Source: Marivirga atlantica (GTDB lineage Bacteria; Bacteroidota; Bacteroidia; Cytophagales; Cyclobacteriaceae). Taken from it: a stretch of DNA of 64,000 bases. Of this stretch, positions 9,236-18,354 are shown one piece after another. The notes under the pieces were generated by a model. It made no database searches. It was given only the letters and a program-made list of their open reading frames with translations, and was not told where the DNA came from. The DNA lies in the NCBI RefSeq assembly GCF_016734805.1, contig NZ_JAERQG010000001.1, positions 248,001 through 312,000 on the forward strand, given 5' to 3'. Position 1 is the first letter of the stretch, and every line of letters starts with the position of its first letter. The position numbers and the translations under genes were made by a program.

Positions 9236-10534
9236 TTATTTTCCTCTAATAAAACTCATAAGTCTAAAAGGGTTAGGCATAATAGCTTCAATATATTCCC
9301 TTAAAGAGGCTTTGACCAAAGGTCTAACTAAAAACCACCAACTTGGAACGAATAATAAAATCATTGTTAGTACTAATGACAGAGCCACTATTTCTATGGT
9401 AAACTGCGAACCAATAAAAATGGCCATAGGTATAATTATCAAGGTAAATAAATTCCATACAAATTCTTTATCTGTTCTTCCTGTTGCTACTACTAAACTT
9501 CCTATAGGATTTCCTATTGCTCTAAAAATCATGTACAAAGATAATATCCTAACAATCCCAGAAATATTTGTATACTCATCGCCATAAAGTATGGTGATAA
9601 AAAAAGGTGAAAATAGCAAAATCAATAGGTAAATTGGAATATTTACAGTTGCAACTATATTGACTAATTTTAAATATTGCTCCTTTAAGAGCTTGGTTTT
9701 TTCTTGATATTTAGCTAGAAAAGGGCTTGCCACCTTAGTTAAAATAGGATTAATTATTTGCGCAGGTCTCAATATCAACTGCTTTGCTAAGCTATAACCA
9801 CCCAGAATATCAGCACCAAAGAACTTGCCAATTAATAATATATCAATATCTCTATTAAAATAATTAACTACCTGACCTCCTGCCTGATAGGCTCCAATTT
9901 TAACAAAAGGCTTTGTTTCTCTCAAAAAAAAATGAAAACTCAATCCATAAGAATTAAGTCCCCTAACCAATAAAAAAATATTAAGAATAAAGAATTGAAT
10001 TATTGTAGCATAGACTAAAGCGTACACACCAAAATCATTTATAGCTAAAATTATTCCAGCAACTAAAGAAATAGTCGCAGCAATTATTTCAAATATTGAA
10101 ACGTATTTGAAACAAAGGTTTTTATACTCTAACGTCTTATATTGTCTTCCCATTGAGGATATAATGAGAGTTGAACCTGCAAGAGGAATTAACTGATTTA
10201 ATTCTGGTTCTTTATAAAAAACAGATGTTATTGGAGCCAATAAAAATACCAGAAGGTAAAGAAAAATACTAAAGATTAAATTCAACCAATATAGACTTGA
10301 AAATTCCTTTTTGCTTATTTCTTTCCGTGAAAGTATTGCAGCAGTTAAACCCATGTCCATAAATAGCATCATAAAACCAAGGACAAACATTACTAAAGCC
10401 ATCAGGCCAAAGTCCTCTTTATCTAGGAATCTTGCTAAGATAGATAACCTTAATAATGACGAAATTGCATTGACCAAAGTGGATAAAGTTGTCCACTTTA
10501 CACCAGAAGTAGCTTCCTTAGAGTAATCATTCAT
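9236..10534 (-). CDS. Lipid-linked oligosaccharide flippase (Wzx, polysaccharide transporter family)
   Basis: A 432-aa MOP-superfamily transporter, somewhat shorter than the usual 470-490 residues. The N-terminus (SGVKWTTLSTLVNAISSLLRLSILARFL) and the segment FVLGFMMLFMDMGLTAAILSR are typical of PST flippases. About twelve membrane helices are visible. It should move the undecaprenyl-PP-linked repeat to the periplasm. The next gene upstream, the WecF-like transferase, ends one base away, so the two are tightly coupled. Confidence 0.88.
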   Translation of the reverse strand: MNDYSKEATSGVKWTTLSTLVNAISSLLRLSILARFLDKEDFGLMALVMFVLGFMMLFMDMGLTAAILSRKEISKKEFSSLYWLNLIFSIFLYLLVFLLAPITSVFYKEPELNQLIPLAGSTLIISSMGRQYKTLEYKNLCFKYVSIFEIIAATISLVAGIILAINDFGVYALVYATIIQFFILNIFLLVRGLNSYGLSFHFFLRETKPFVKIGAYQAGGQVVNYFNRDIDILLIGKFFGADILGGYSLAKQLILRPAQIINPILTKVASPFLAKYQEKTKLLKEQYLKLVNIVATVNIPIYLLILLFSPFFITILYGDEYTNISGIVRILSLYMIFRAIGNPIGSLVVATGRTDKEFVWNLFTLIIIPMAIFIGSQFTIEIVALSLVLTMILLFVPSWWFLVRPLVKASLREYIEAIMPNPFRLMSFIRGK

Positions 10535-10535
10535 A

Positions 10536-11696
10536 CTATAAATGCTTATTAAAGGCTTCTTGTAAACTGTATATTAACTCCTCAGACGAAATCTCACTTT
10601 TCAATATTCTTCTATTCTGATTTATCTCATTTTCACTTAAGCAAGTTAAACTATCCTTCTGATTTAAAAGGTCCTGTTCAATATTATAAACAACAAGTCC
10701 TATCCTGATAAAATAATGATAAATAGTATTCTTATTACTAAGAAAAACTTTAGCTCCCATCCAAACCATGCCAATGATTGTACCGAATGCTTGTTGTCTA
10801 TAATGATTCATGATAACAATTCCACAAGACTGTAAAATTTTATTGTAATCTTGCAGTCTCATAAAACTAGTAAGAGGATTAAAAGCATCCTTAAAAAATT
10901 TATTACCACTCCGAATTATTTTATCTCTGTAGGTTTTATCTCCATAACTTAAAGGAACAATTAAGTTACTCGTTCCTATATTTGCTTTTCGCAGTATATT
11001 AAAAACCTCAATGTGATTATTTGTGATAGAGGATGAATTACCTATCAAAATATTATTACCTTTTACTTTAAGCTCAGCAGAACCTTCAAAAATAAATTCT
11101 AAAGGATAATAAGCGAATTTCACAAACTGACAATTCTTACTCAAAACGTTCAAGTTTGACATTAATTCAAACTCTTCTTTAAATGGCACTCCAAAATAAT
11201 CTACTTTCTTTGATGCTTTCAAGATAAGAGAAAATCGGTCAGAAGAATTATTGATAATACGATAATAAATAGGTCTGAAAATATTTTTTAACTGGGTGGT
11301 AATAGTATTGATTAAAAAACTTTTTTTTGTTAAACTACCAATTAATTTTCCTCCAAATAAAATTGGGTTATCATATACCTCGGAGCCCCAAAACAGCCAA
11401 AGAAATTTTTTCTCTTTATATGATTGGTTCAATACAAGTTTTGCCTTGATGATATCAAGGTTATGTAATACTATGAGATTACTGTAATCTATTAAGGTTA
11501 TAATTTTTTCAACAGGTTTCTCATTCTCATAAAGAAAAAAAAAATCCTCTCGATCTTTAATATATTTTAGTTGATGATCTCTATTAGGTAGAATTATAAA
11601 GTAACTATTTCTCTGAGGAAATGACTTTTCAAATAACCAATAAGCCGCTTCAATAAATTTCTCGTCACTCGCAATATGAATTATTCTATTATCCAT
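10536..11696 (-). CDS. wecF: TDP-Fuc4NAc:lipid II Fuc4NAc transferase family protein (WecF-like, GT56)
   Basis: A 386-aa protein resembling WecF, which adds 4-acetamido-4,6-dideoxy-D-galactose to the lipid-linked acceptor. Recognisable blocks are FLWLFWGSEVYD (FFWHIWGADLYE in E. coli), ILIGNSSSITNNHIE (ILVGNSGDRSNEHI), VPLSYGD, and an RQQAFGT block matching RQQGIGT. Neighbouring genes supply exactly its expected donor. It overlaps wecE by eight bases. Comparison with E. coli WecF is from memory, not a search; the acceptor may differ. Confidence 0.82.
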   Translation of the reverse strand: MDNRIIHIASDEKFIEAAYWLFEKSFPQRNSYFIILPNRDHQLKYIKDREDFFFLYENEKPVEKIITLIDYSNLIVLHNLDIIKAKLVLNQSYKEKKFLWLFWGSEVYDNPILFGGKLIGSLTKKSFLINTITTQLKNIFRPIYYRIINNSSDRFSLILKASKKVDYFGVPFKEEFELMSNLNVLSKNCQFVKFAYYPLEFIFEGSAELKVKGNNILIGNSSSITNNHIEVFNILRKANIGTSNLIVPLSYGDKTYRDKIIRSGNKFFKDAFNPLTSFMRLQDYNKILQSCGIVIMNHYRQQAFGTIIGMVWMGAKVFLSNKNTIYHYFIRIGLVVYNIEQDLLNQKDSLTCLSENEINQNRRILKSEISSEELIYSLQEAFNKHL

Positions 11697-12840
11697 TCAA
11701 TATCTCCCTAACTGTATGTGTAATCTGAAGAACTTCTTGATCCTGTAAATCAACATACAATGGTAATCTTAGAAGGTTTTCAGTATATCGGTCTGAATTA
11801 ATCAGTGTTCTACCATCATGCTTTTCAATGTAAAATGGACTTTTATGTAAGCTTAAATAATGAAAAACTGATAATATACCTACCTCTTTTAATTTCTCTA
11901 TAACTTTTGATCTTAAATTGCTACTGTCAAAAACCAGATAAAACATATGGGCATTATTAGTAGCATATTCAGGTACCATTGGTAAGCGAATTCCATTAGC
12001 TTTACAACATTCTGACAATTCCTTATAGTATAGATTCCAAATCTCTATTCTTCTTTTTTGGATTTGATCTAGCTCCTCAAGTTGCGCATAAAGAAATGCT
12101 GAGATAATATCAGATGGTAAAAAAGAAGAGCCTACATCCACCCAGCCATATTTATCTACCTCTCCTCTAAAGAATGATGATCGATTGGTGCCTTTTTCCC
12201 ATATGATTTCCGAACGGTTCTTAAATTGCTGGTCATTTACTACCAATAATCCGCCTTCTCCAGATATTATATTTTTAGTTTCATGAAAAGAAAAAACTCC
12301 CAAATGACCGATTGAACCTAAGGGTATTTTAATTCCATCCTTATTTAAGTAATAACTATCTATTGCTTGTGCAGCATCTTCAATCACAAACAAGTTATAC
12401 TTTTCTGAAAGAAACATTATTTTGTCCATATTACAAGCTATACCGGCATAATGAACTGGGACAATGGCCTTTGTTTTTTCATTAATCAGCTCCTCTATTT
12501 TATCTTCATCCATGCCTGGATGGTCATCCCTGCTATCAACAAATCTGATGGTTGCTCCTCTCAACACAAAAGCGTTTGCCGTTGAAACAAATGTATAAGA
12601 GGGCATTATAATCTCATCTCCCGGCTTAATATTAATTAGAATACTTGCCATTTCTAAGCCATCAGTACAGGAAGTTGTTAGCAAAGAATGTTTAAAATGA
12701 AATCTTTTTAAAAAGAAATCGTGACACAACTTAGTGTATTTTCCGTTACCTGATATTTTTCCTGTATTTACAGCATCATAAATATAATGCGTCTCTTTTC
12801 CAGTTAAATGTGGTTTATTAAATGGTATCATAAATTCCAA
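11689..12840 (-). CDS. wecE: dTDP-4-amino-4,6-dideoxygalactose transaminase
   Basis: A 383-aa DegT/DnrJ/EryC1 PLP aminotransferase that converts dTDP-4-keto-6-deoxyglucose to dTDP-Fuc4N. The start IPFNKPHLTGKE and the blocks SGNGKYT, PSYTFVSTANAFVLRGA and HETKNIISGEGG (the lysine is the PLP Schiff-base residue) are nearly those of RffA/WecE. It overlaps wecD by 13 bases and wecF by eight, the tightest part of the operon. Substrate comes from RfbA and RfbB encoded upstream. Confidence 0.93.
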   Translation of the reverse strand: MEFMIPFNKPHLTGKETHYIYDAVNTGKISGNGKYTKLCHDFFLKRFHFKHSLLTTSCTDGLEMASILINIKPGDEIIMPSYTFVSTANAFVLRGATIRFVDSRDDHPGMDEDKIEELINEKTKAIVPVHYAGIACNMDKIMFLSEKYNLFVIEDAAQAIDSYYLNKDGIKIPLGSIGHLGVFSFHETKNIISGEGGLLVVNDQQFKNRSEIIWEKGTNRSSFFRGEVDKYGWVDVGSSFLPSDIISAFLYAQLEELDQIQKRRIEIWNLYYKELSECCKANGIRLPMVPEYATNNAHMFYLVFDSSNLRSKVIEKLKEVGILSVFHYLSLHKSPFYIEKHDGRTLINSDRYTENLLRLPLYVDLQDQEVLQITHTVREILNG

Positions 12841-13529
12841 TAATGATAGATATATGTTAGATTAATGATATTAAATCCAGCCTTTTTATAAATATTAATT
12901 GCAGAATTGTTATCAAGTTGGGTTACTACATTCAACCTGTCGTAACCTTGCTCTTTAACATAATTAATTGCTTGGTTGATCATATTTATTCCAATTCCTA
13001 AGCCTCTATAATTTGAATCTACAGCAAAAAGGCCTATGCTGGCAGTACTCTCATTTTCTATCGAAATAGTTAATAAAGCCACAACCTTATTTTCAAAACT
13101 AAAGACTAGCGTTTGTAATGCGTTAACTTTGTCAATCGAATTCAATATCCATTTCCGATATAATTTTTTAAATAATAAATCATCTATATTAGGGTCTAGA
13201 TTAAATCTTGAATATATACCGCTTTGAATTGCTAAATCAATTAAGGTTGATGTATCATGCTTTTTAATATCAAATGGTTCAATAATACCATTTGTTTCTT
13301 TTACTTTAAACTCTTTAGAATCATCCAGCTTAAGAGTCAGAATGGTTTTTTTGTCTACTAAAAGATCATCAATTTCTGATATTTTATTTTCTGAGAAGAT
13401 GTAAACAAGTTGGAATTTTGAAAGTTCCTTTAAAAAATTACTTGGTATTGAGTTTTGAATTATTAGTTTACCAACTTCCAAATTAAAGAATTCTGAATCC
13501 CACTCTAATTTTACTATTTTATTATACAT
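12828..13529 (-). CDS. wecD: dTDP-fucosamine acetyltransferase (GNAT family)
   Basis: A 233-aa protein with the WecD-type N-terminus LEWDSEFFNLEVGKL and a C-terminal GNAT domain. The acetyl-CoA loop is visible as VDSNYRGLGIGINMINQAI, followed by NVVTQLDNNSAINIYKKAGF. It should acetylate dTDP-Fuc4N to dTDP-Fuc4NAc. It lies directly upstream of wecE in the same order as in the enterobacterial common antigen cluster. Identity to WecD is inferred from the N-terminal block and context. Confidence 0.88.
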   Translation of the reverse strand: MYNKIVKLEWDSEFFNLEVGKLIIQNSIPSNFLKELSKFQLVYIFSENKISEIDDLLVDKKTILTLKLDDSKEFKVKETNGIIEPFDIKKHDTSTLIDLAIQSGIYSRFNLDPNIDDLLFKKLYRKWILNSIDKVNALQTLVFSFENKVVALLTISIENESTASIGLFAVDSNYRGLGIGINMINQAINYVKEQGYDRLNVVTQLDNNSAINIYKKAGFNIINLTYIYHYWNL

Positions 13530-13562
13530 CCCTTAGAAATTACCTTGATTGATCCCTGAAAT

Positions 13563-14768
13563 CTAATTCACAAAGCTTAAGTACTCCTTATCAATTCCTT
13601 TTTCTAGTAGCTTTCTAAATTCTCTGTGTGCCACTAAGAAAACTAGTATGTCTGCTTTTTCTCTTGCTGATTGAGTAGAAAAAACCTCAAAATCCTTATG
13701 CCGCTCAATATTAGGCTCAACAGGCATAATATCTAAGCCTTCTTTGATCAGAGCTTGTGTTACATGTAATGCAGGGCTTTCTCTCAAATCATCTATGTCT
13801 GGCTTAAAAGCTAATCCCATGCACGCAATTTTTGGCTTTTTATTGTACTTCAGTTCAAATTTTAGCGCACTATTCTTCACTCTTTCAATAACCCATTCGG
13901 TTTTATAATTATTAATTTCTCTTGCAGCCCTAATAATTTTAGCCTGCTTAGGAAATTCTGAAACTATAAACCAAGGATCTACAGCAATGCAATGTCCACC
14001 AACACCTGTGCCAGGCTGTAGAATATTTACTCTAGGATGTCTATTGGCCAAACTAATTAATTCCCATACATCTATTCCTGCTTCATCGCAAATCATTGAA
14101 AGTTCATTGGCAAAAGCAATATTTACATCTCTCGAGGAGTTTTCAACCAATTTACACATCTCGGCTGTACGCGCATTAGTTGCCACTAATTCTCCTTTTA
14201 CAAAATGTCTATAAAACTCAATCGCCCTTTCAGTCGATTTTTGATTTATACCTCCTATTGATCGATCATTATGTTCTAGTTCATAGATCACATTTCCAGG
14301 TAATACTCTTTCTGGACAATATGCGATATGAACCTTACCCTTTAATTCAGGTCTTTCTTCATCAATAATTTCTTTAACACGCTCAGTAGTACCAACCGGA
14401 CTGGTTGATTCAAGGATTACCAAATTATCAATTTCAAGAAAAGGGCATAAGTTTTTGGTTGCATCTTCTACGTATGAAATATCTGGGACGTGCTCTCCTT
14501 TGAATGGGGTTGGCACTGCAATTAAAAAAACATCAGCAGGAGCAGCATTAGTATCAGCTATCAAGTATTTTTCATCTACAACATGTCTAACTAATCCATC
14601 TAAGTCCGGCTCAACAATGTGTATTTTACCTTGATTGATTGTATCCACAGCATGTTGATTAACATCTACTCCATGGACTTTGATCCCTCTACTTGCCATC
14701 AAAGCTGCCGTAGGAAGACCTATATAGCCCAAACCTACCATTACGGCTTTTATGTTCTTATCTTTCAT
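13563..14768 (-). CDS. wecC: UDP-N-acetyl-D-mannosamine dehydrogenase
   Basis: A 401-aa NAD-dependent enzyme oxidising UDP-ManNAc to UDP-ManNAcA. The Rossmann motif GLGYIGLPTAALMA is at the N-terminus, and the catalytic cysteine is in GVGGHCIAVDPWF. The TAALMASRGIKVHGVD wording is typical of WecC rather than of UDP-glucose dehydrogenase. It starts two bases after the wecB stop, so epimerase and dehydrogenase are paired. A different dehydrogenase of the same superfamily opens the operon. Confidence 0.93.
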   Translation of the reverse strand: MKDKNIKAVMVGLGYIGLPTAALMASRGIKVHGVDVNQHAVDTINQGKIHIVEPDLDGLVRHVVDEKYLIADTNAAPADVFLIAVPTPFKGEHVPDISYVEDATKNLCPFLEIDNLVILESTSPVGTTERVKEIIDEERPELKGKVHIAYCPERVLPGNVIYELEHNDRSIGGINQKSTERAIEFYRHFVKGELVATNARTAEMCKLVENSSRDVNIAFANELSMICDEAGIDVWELISLANRHPRVNILQPGTGVGGHCIAVDPWFIVSEFPKQAKIIRAAREINNYKTEWVIERVKNSALKFELKYNKKPKIACMGLAFKPDIDDLRESPALHVTQALIKEGLDIMPVEPNIERHKDFEVFSTQSAREKADILVFLVAHREFRKLLEKGIDKEYLSFVN

Positions 14769-14770
14769 TA

Positions 14771-15877
14771 TTATCTTTTCAAAATATCTAAGACCTGTTT
14801 ACTTGTTGTGCCATCACCATAAGGGTTTACTGCGTTGGCCATGCCTTTATAATGTTTTTCATCATCTAAAAGCAACTTGGCTTCTTTCATGATGACATCG
14901 TAATTAGTTCCTACCAGTTTGGCAGTGCCTGCTTCTACACCTTCTTGTCTTTCTGTTACGTCACGCATCACCAATACTGGTTTACCTAATGAAGGAGCCT
15001 CTTCTTGGATACCGCCTGAATCTGTTAACACAAAAAATGATTTATTCATTAACCAAATCAAATAGGGGTAAGCTAAGGGTTCAATTAATTTAACATTTTC
15101 AACCCCCGTTAAAATCTCATTGACAGTCTTCCTAACATTAGGATTTAAATGAACTGGATAAACTAATTCAACATCTGGATATGCCATTGCAATATCTTTC
15201 ATGGCCTTACACATGTTTTCAAAAGGTTCACCAAAGCTTTCTCTTCGATGACCCGTAACTAAGACAATTCGTTTATTGAAATCCAAATTTTCAAAATACG
15301 CTTCATATTCTGATTCACCACTATTTTTGATGATATCCAAGCCCAATAATAGCGCGTCAATAACTGTATTTCCTACGTTATGAACTTCATTAGCTATGCC
15401 TTCATTTCTTAAGTTATTGACTGCTCTGTCTGTCGGAGCAAAATGGTAGGATGCTAAATGGCCTGCCAATTTTCTATTTCCTTCTTCAGGAAAGGGAGAA
15501 TAGATATCTCCACTTCTTAAACCAGCTTCAATATGAGACACCTTAATTTTTTCATAGAAACCTGCTAATGCACCAATAAAGGCGGTAGTTGTATCTCCTT
15601 GCACAAAAATATTATCAGGCTTTTCCTTTTGCAAAATGGGTTTTAATCCTAATAACGCTTTGGCAGTAATATCATAAAGTGTTTGATTTGGAGCCATCAA
15701 TTCCAAATCATAATCAGGCTGAATTTCAAAAAATGAAAGTACCTGATCAAGCATTTCTCTATGCTGACCTGTAACACAAACGACAACTTCCTGAGACAAA
15801 TCTTCTTGAAAAGTTCTGATCAAAGGAGCCATTTTAATAGCTTCAGGTCTTGTACCAAATACAAATAAGTGCTTCAT
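14771..15877 (-). CDS. wecB: UDP-N-acetylglucosamine 2-epimerase (non-hydrolysing)
   Basis: A 368-aa GT-B-fold epimerase making UDP-ManNAc from UDP-GlcNAc. Signature segments are FGTRPEAIKMAPL at residues 7-19, GDTTTAF, HIEAGLRSGD, GHRRESFG and the C-terminal SDSGGIQEEAPSLGKP with RDVTERQEG, all standard for WecB/MnaA. It supplies WecC, which follows two bases downstream. A minor role in cell-wall ManNAc supply is possible but the context points to glycan synthesis. Confidence 0.95.
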   Translation of the reverse strand: MKHLFVFGTRPEAIKMAPLIRTFQEDLSQEVVVCVTGQHREMLDQVLSFFEIQPDYDLELMAPNQTLYDITAKALLGLKPILQKEKPDNIFVQGDTTTAFIGALAGFYEKIKVSHIEAGLRSGDIYSPFPEEGNRKLAGHLASYHFAPTDRAVNNLRNEGIANEVHNVGNTVIDALLLGLDIIKNSGESEYEAYFENLDFNKRIVLVTGHRRESFGEPFENMCKAMKDIAMAYPDVELVYPVHLNPNVRKTVNEILTGVENVKLIEPLAYPYLIWLMNKSFFVLTDSGGIQEEAPSLGKPVLVMRDVTERQEGVEAGTAKLVGTNYDVIMKEAKLLLDDEKHYKGMANAVNPYGDGTTSKQVLDILKR

Positions 15878-15880
15878 AAA

Positions 15881-16411
15881 TTAAATTGTAGTCAATTTAT
15901 TGTCTTTATCAGAAAGAACTAATTCCTTCTCTTTCAAAATCCAATCAATATTTAATTTTGGATCATTATATATAATTCCCCCTTCAGAGGCTTTATTATA
16001 ATAGTTGTCACATTTATAAAAGAACTCTACCTTTTCACTAAGAACCACCATGCCATGCGCAAAACCACGAGGAACGAAGAGCTGTCTTTTATTTTCAGCA
16101 CTTAGCTTAATAGCAACATGTTGAAGATAAGTTCCACTTTCAGGTCTTATATCAACAGCCACATCTAGCACTTCTCCTTCTAAAACCCTTACCAGTTTAG
16201 CCTGAGCATACTCTCCTTTTTGAAAATGCAATCCTCTAAGTACACCATAGGAAGATCTGGACTGATTATCTTGAACAAAATTCACTTTTAAACCAGTTTG
16301 ATCCTCAAAGATACGTTGACTGAAGCTCTCAAAAAAATAACCTCTATCATCCTCAAACACATTGGGCTCGATGATATAACAATCTTTTAATTCTGTTTCT
16401 GTAAACTTCAT
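15881..16411 (-). CDS. rfbC: dTDP-4-dehydrorhamnose 3,5-epimerase
   Basis: A 176-aa cupin-type RmlC. Visible conserved parts are GYFFESFS, VQDNQSRSSYGVLRGLHFQ (catalytic histidine), VLDVAVDIR and VPRGFAHG. It acts on dTDP-4-keto-6-deoxyglucose on the way to dTDP-L-rhamnose or related 3,5-epimerised sugars. It is not needed for Fuc4NAc, and no rfbD (final reductase) is visible, so either rfbD is elsewhere or the product is another L-sugar. It is three to four bases from both neighbours. Confidence 0.93.
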   Translation of the reverse strand: MKFTETELKDCYIIEPNVFEDDRGYFFESFSQRIFEDQTGLKVNFVQDNQSRSSYGVLRGLHFQKGEYAQAKLVRVLEGEVLDVAVDIRPESGTYLQHVAIKLSAENKRQLFVPRGFAHGMVVLSEKVEFFYKCDNYYNKASEGGIIYNDPKLNIDWILKEKELVLSDKDNKLTTI

Positions 16412-16414
16412 AAG

Positions 16415-17275
16415 TTATTTAATCAAGTTTAACAGGTATTTACCATAACCGCTTTTTACCAAAGGGTTTGCTAGGACTTCTACTTGCTTTTTATCAATAA
16501 AGCCCATCCTGTAGGCTACTTCTTCTATGCAACCCACTTTTAAACCTTGCCGCTCCTCGATTACCCTTACAAATTCAGATGCCTGCATTAACGACTGAAA
16601 AGTTCCTGTATCCAGCCATGCAGTTCCTCTATTTAACACGCTTACTTCAAGTGTACCTTGTTTTAAATATTCTTTGTTTACATCGGTAATTTCTAATTCT
16701 CCTCGAGGGCTTGGCTTTATATTCTTTGCAATATCGATAACCGAGTTGTTGTAAAAATAAATTCCTGGGACTGCGTATGAGGACTTTGGGTTTTCTGGCT
16801 TCTCCTCAATTGAAATAGCCCTGCCTTCTTTATCAAATTCAACCACACCATACCTTTCAGGGTCATGCACATGATAGGCATATACTATACCTCCATCAGG
16901 ATTGGTATTGGACTGTAACAATTTCGACATCCCTGATCCATAAAATATATTATCTCCAAGAATTAAAGCAACATCATCAGTACCTACAAACTCTTCTCCA
17001 ATAATAAATGCCTGAGCTAATCCTTCTGGTTTTTCCTGCACAGCGTATTCAAACTTACAACCTAGTTGAGAACCGTCTCCAAGTAGTTTTTTAAATAAGT
17101 CGGTATGTTCAGGAGTAGATATAATCAGAATCTCATTAATACCGGCTAACATTAAAGTCGATAGCGGATAATAAATCATTGGCTTATCATACACTGGCAT
17201 AAGTTGCTTGCTTAATGCAATAGTTAAAGGATGAAGTCGTGTACCAGAGCCTCCAGCAAGAATAATTCCTTTCAT
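16415..17275 (-). CDS. rfbA: Glucose-1-phosphate thymidylyltransferase
   Basis: A 286-aa RmlA that makes dTDP-glucose from glucose-1-phosphate and dTTP. The signature [11 protein letters not shown] is at residues 8-18, followed by [32 protein letters not shown] and the C-terminal [10 protein letters not shown]. The product feeds RfbB encoded upstream and then WecE or RfbC. Length and motif order are standard. Confidence 0.96.
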   Translation of the reverse strand: MKGIILAGGSGTRLHPLTIALSKQLMPVYDKPMIYYPLSTLMLAGINEILIISTPEHTDLFKKLLGDGSQLGCKFEYAVQEKPEGLAQAFIIGEEFVGTDDVALILGDNIFYGSGMSKLLQSNTNPDGGIVYAYHVHDPERYGVVEFDKEGRAISIEEKPENPKSSYAVPGIYFYNNSVIDIAKNIKPSPRGELEITDVNKEYLKQGTLEVSVLNRGTAWLDTGTFQSLMQASEFVRVIEERQGLKVGCIEEVAYRMGFIDKKQVEVLANPLVKSGYGKYLLNLIK

Positions 17276-17288
17276 AGTTTAGCTAGTT

Positions 17289-18338
17289 TTATGATTGATA
17301 GGTTTTATTATAATAATCCTGATAATCTCCAGATGTGACATGATTCAGCCAATCTTCATTCTCTAAGTACCAGTCAATGGTTTTACCAATTCCTTCCTCG
17401 AATTGCAGGCTTGGTTCCCAACCTAGCTCTTTCATTATCTTTTGAGCATCGATTGCGTAACGCAAATCATGACCAGCTCTATCTTTCACATAAGTAATTA
17501 GCTTTTCAGATGTTCCCTCTTCTCTTCCTAACTTCTCATCCATCACCTTACAAACTACTTTTATAAGATCAATATTTTTCCATTCATTGAAACCACCAAT
17601 GTTGTATGTCTCCCCTAATTTTCCTTTATGATATACCATATCAATAGCTCTGGCATGATCCACCACATATAGCCAGTCTCTTACATTCTCCCCTTTACCA
17701 TATACCGGTAGCGGCTTATTGTTTCTAATATTGTTAATAAAAAGTGGGATGAGTTTTTCAGGGAATTGATTGGGACCGTAATTATTAGAACAGTTACTTA
17801 TCACAATCGGTAGCCCATAGGTATTCGCATAAGCTCTTACAAAATGATCTGAACTTGCCTTTGAGGCCGAATAAGGTGACTGTGGATCGTATGGCGTATC
17901 TTCTGTGAAAAATCCTCCGTCATGTAAAGAACCATAAACCTCATCTGTAGAAACATGATAAAACAATTTATTATCAAAGTTATCCTTCCACAACTCCTTT
18001 GCAGCATTCATGAGAATAACTGTCCCAAGTATATTAGTCTTTAAGAAATCTAATGGATGCGTGATTGACCGATCAACATGAGATTCCGCAGCTAAATGTA
18101 TTACACCGTCAAACTCGTATTTATGAAAAAGACCATTTATAAATTCCTGATCGGTTATATCTCCTTTTTCAAATACGTAATTGTCATTATCCTCAATATC
18201 TCTCAGGTTCTCAAGATTACCAGCATAGGTAAGCGCATCCAGATTTACTATTTGATAATCAGGATAGCTATTAACAAATAATCTGACAACATGAGAGCCA
18301 ATGAAACCAGCACCACCAGTGATAAGGATTTTTTTCAT
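17289..18338 (-). CDS. rfbB: dTDP-glucose 4,6-dehydratase
   Basis: A 349-aa extended short-chain dehydrogenase producing dTDP-4-keto-6-deoxyglucose, the branch-point for Fuc4NAc and rhamnose. The NAD motif GGAGFIGSH is at residues 7-15, HLAAESHVDRS follows, and the catalytic YSASKASSDH (YxxxK) and CSNNYGPNQFPEKLIPL segments are intact. Second gene of the operon, 13 bases upstream of rfbA. Confidence 0.96.
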   Translation of the reverse strand: MKKILITGGAGFIGSHVVRLFVNSYPDYQIVNLDALTYAGNLENLRDIEDNDNYVFEKGDITDQEFINGLFHKYEFDGVIHLAAESHVDRSITHPLDFLKTNILGTVILMNAAKELWKDNFDNKLFYHVSTDEVYGSLHDGGFFTEDTPYDPQSPYSASKASSDHFVRAYANTYGLPIVISNCSNNYGPNQFPEKLIPLFINNIRNNKPLPVYGKGENVRDWLYVVDHARAIDMVYHKGKLGETYNIGGFNEWKNIDLIKVVCKVMDEKLGREEGTSEKLITYVKDRAGHDLRYAIDAQKIMKELGWEPSLQFEEGIGKTIDWYLENEDWLNHVTSGDYQDYYNKTYQS

Positions 18339-18354
18339 ATTACTAATTTAAGAT

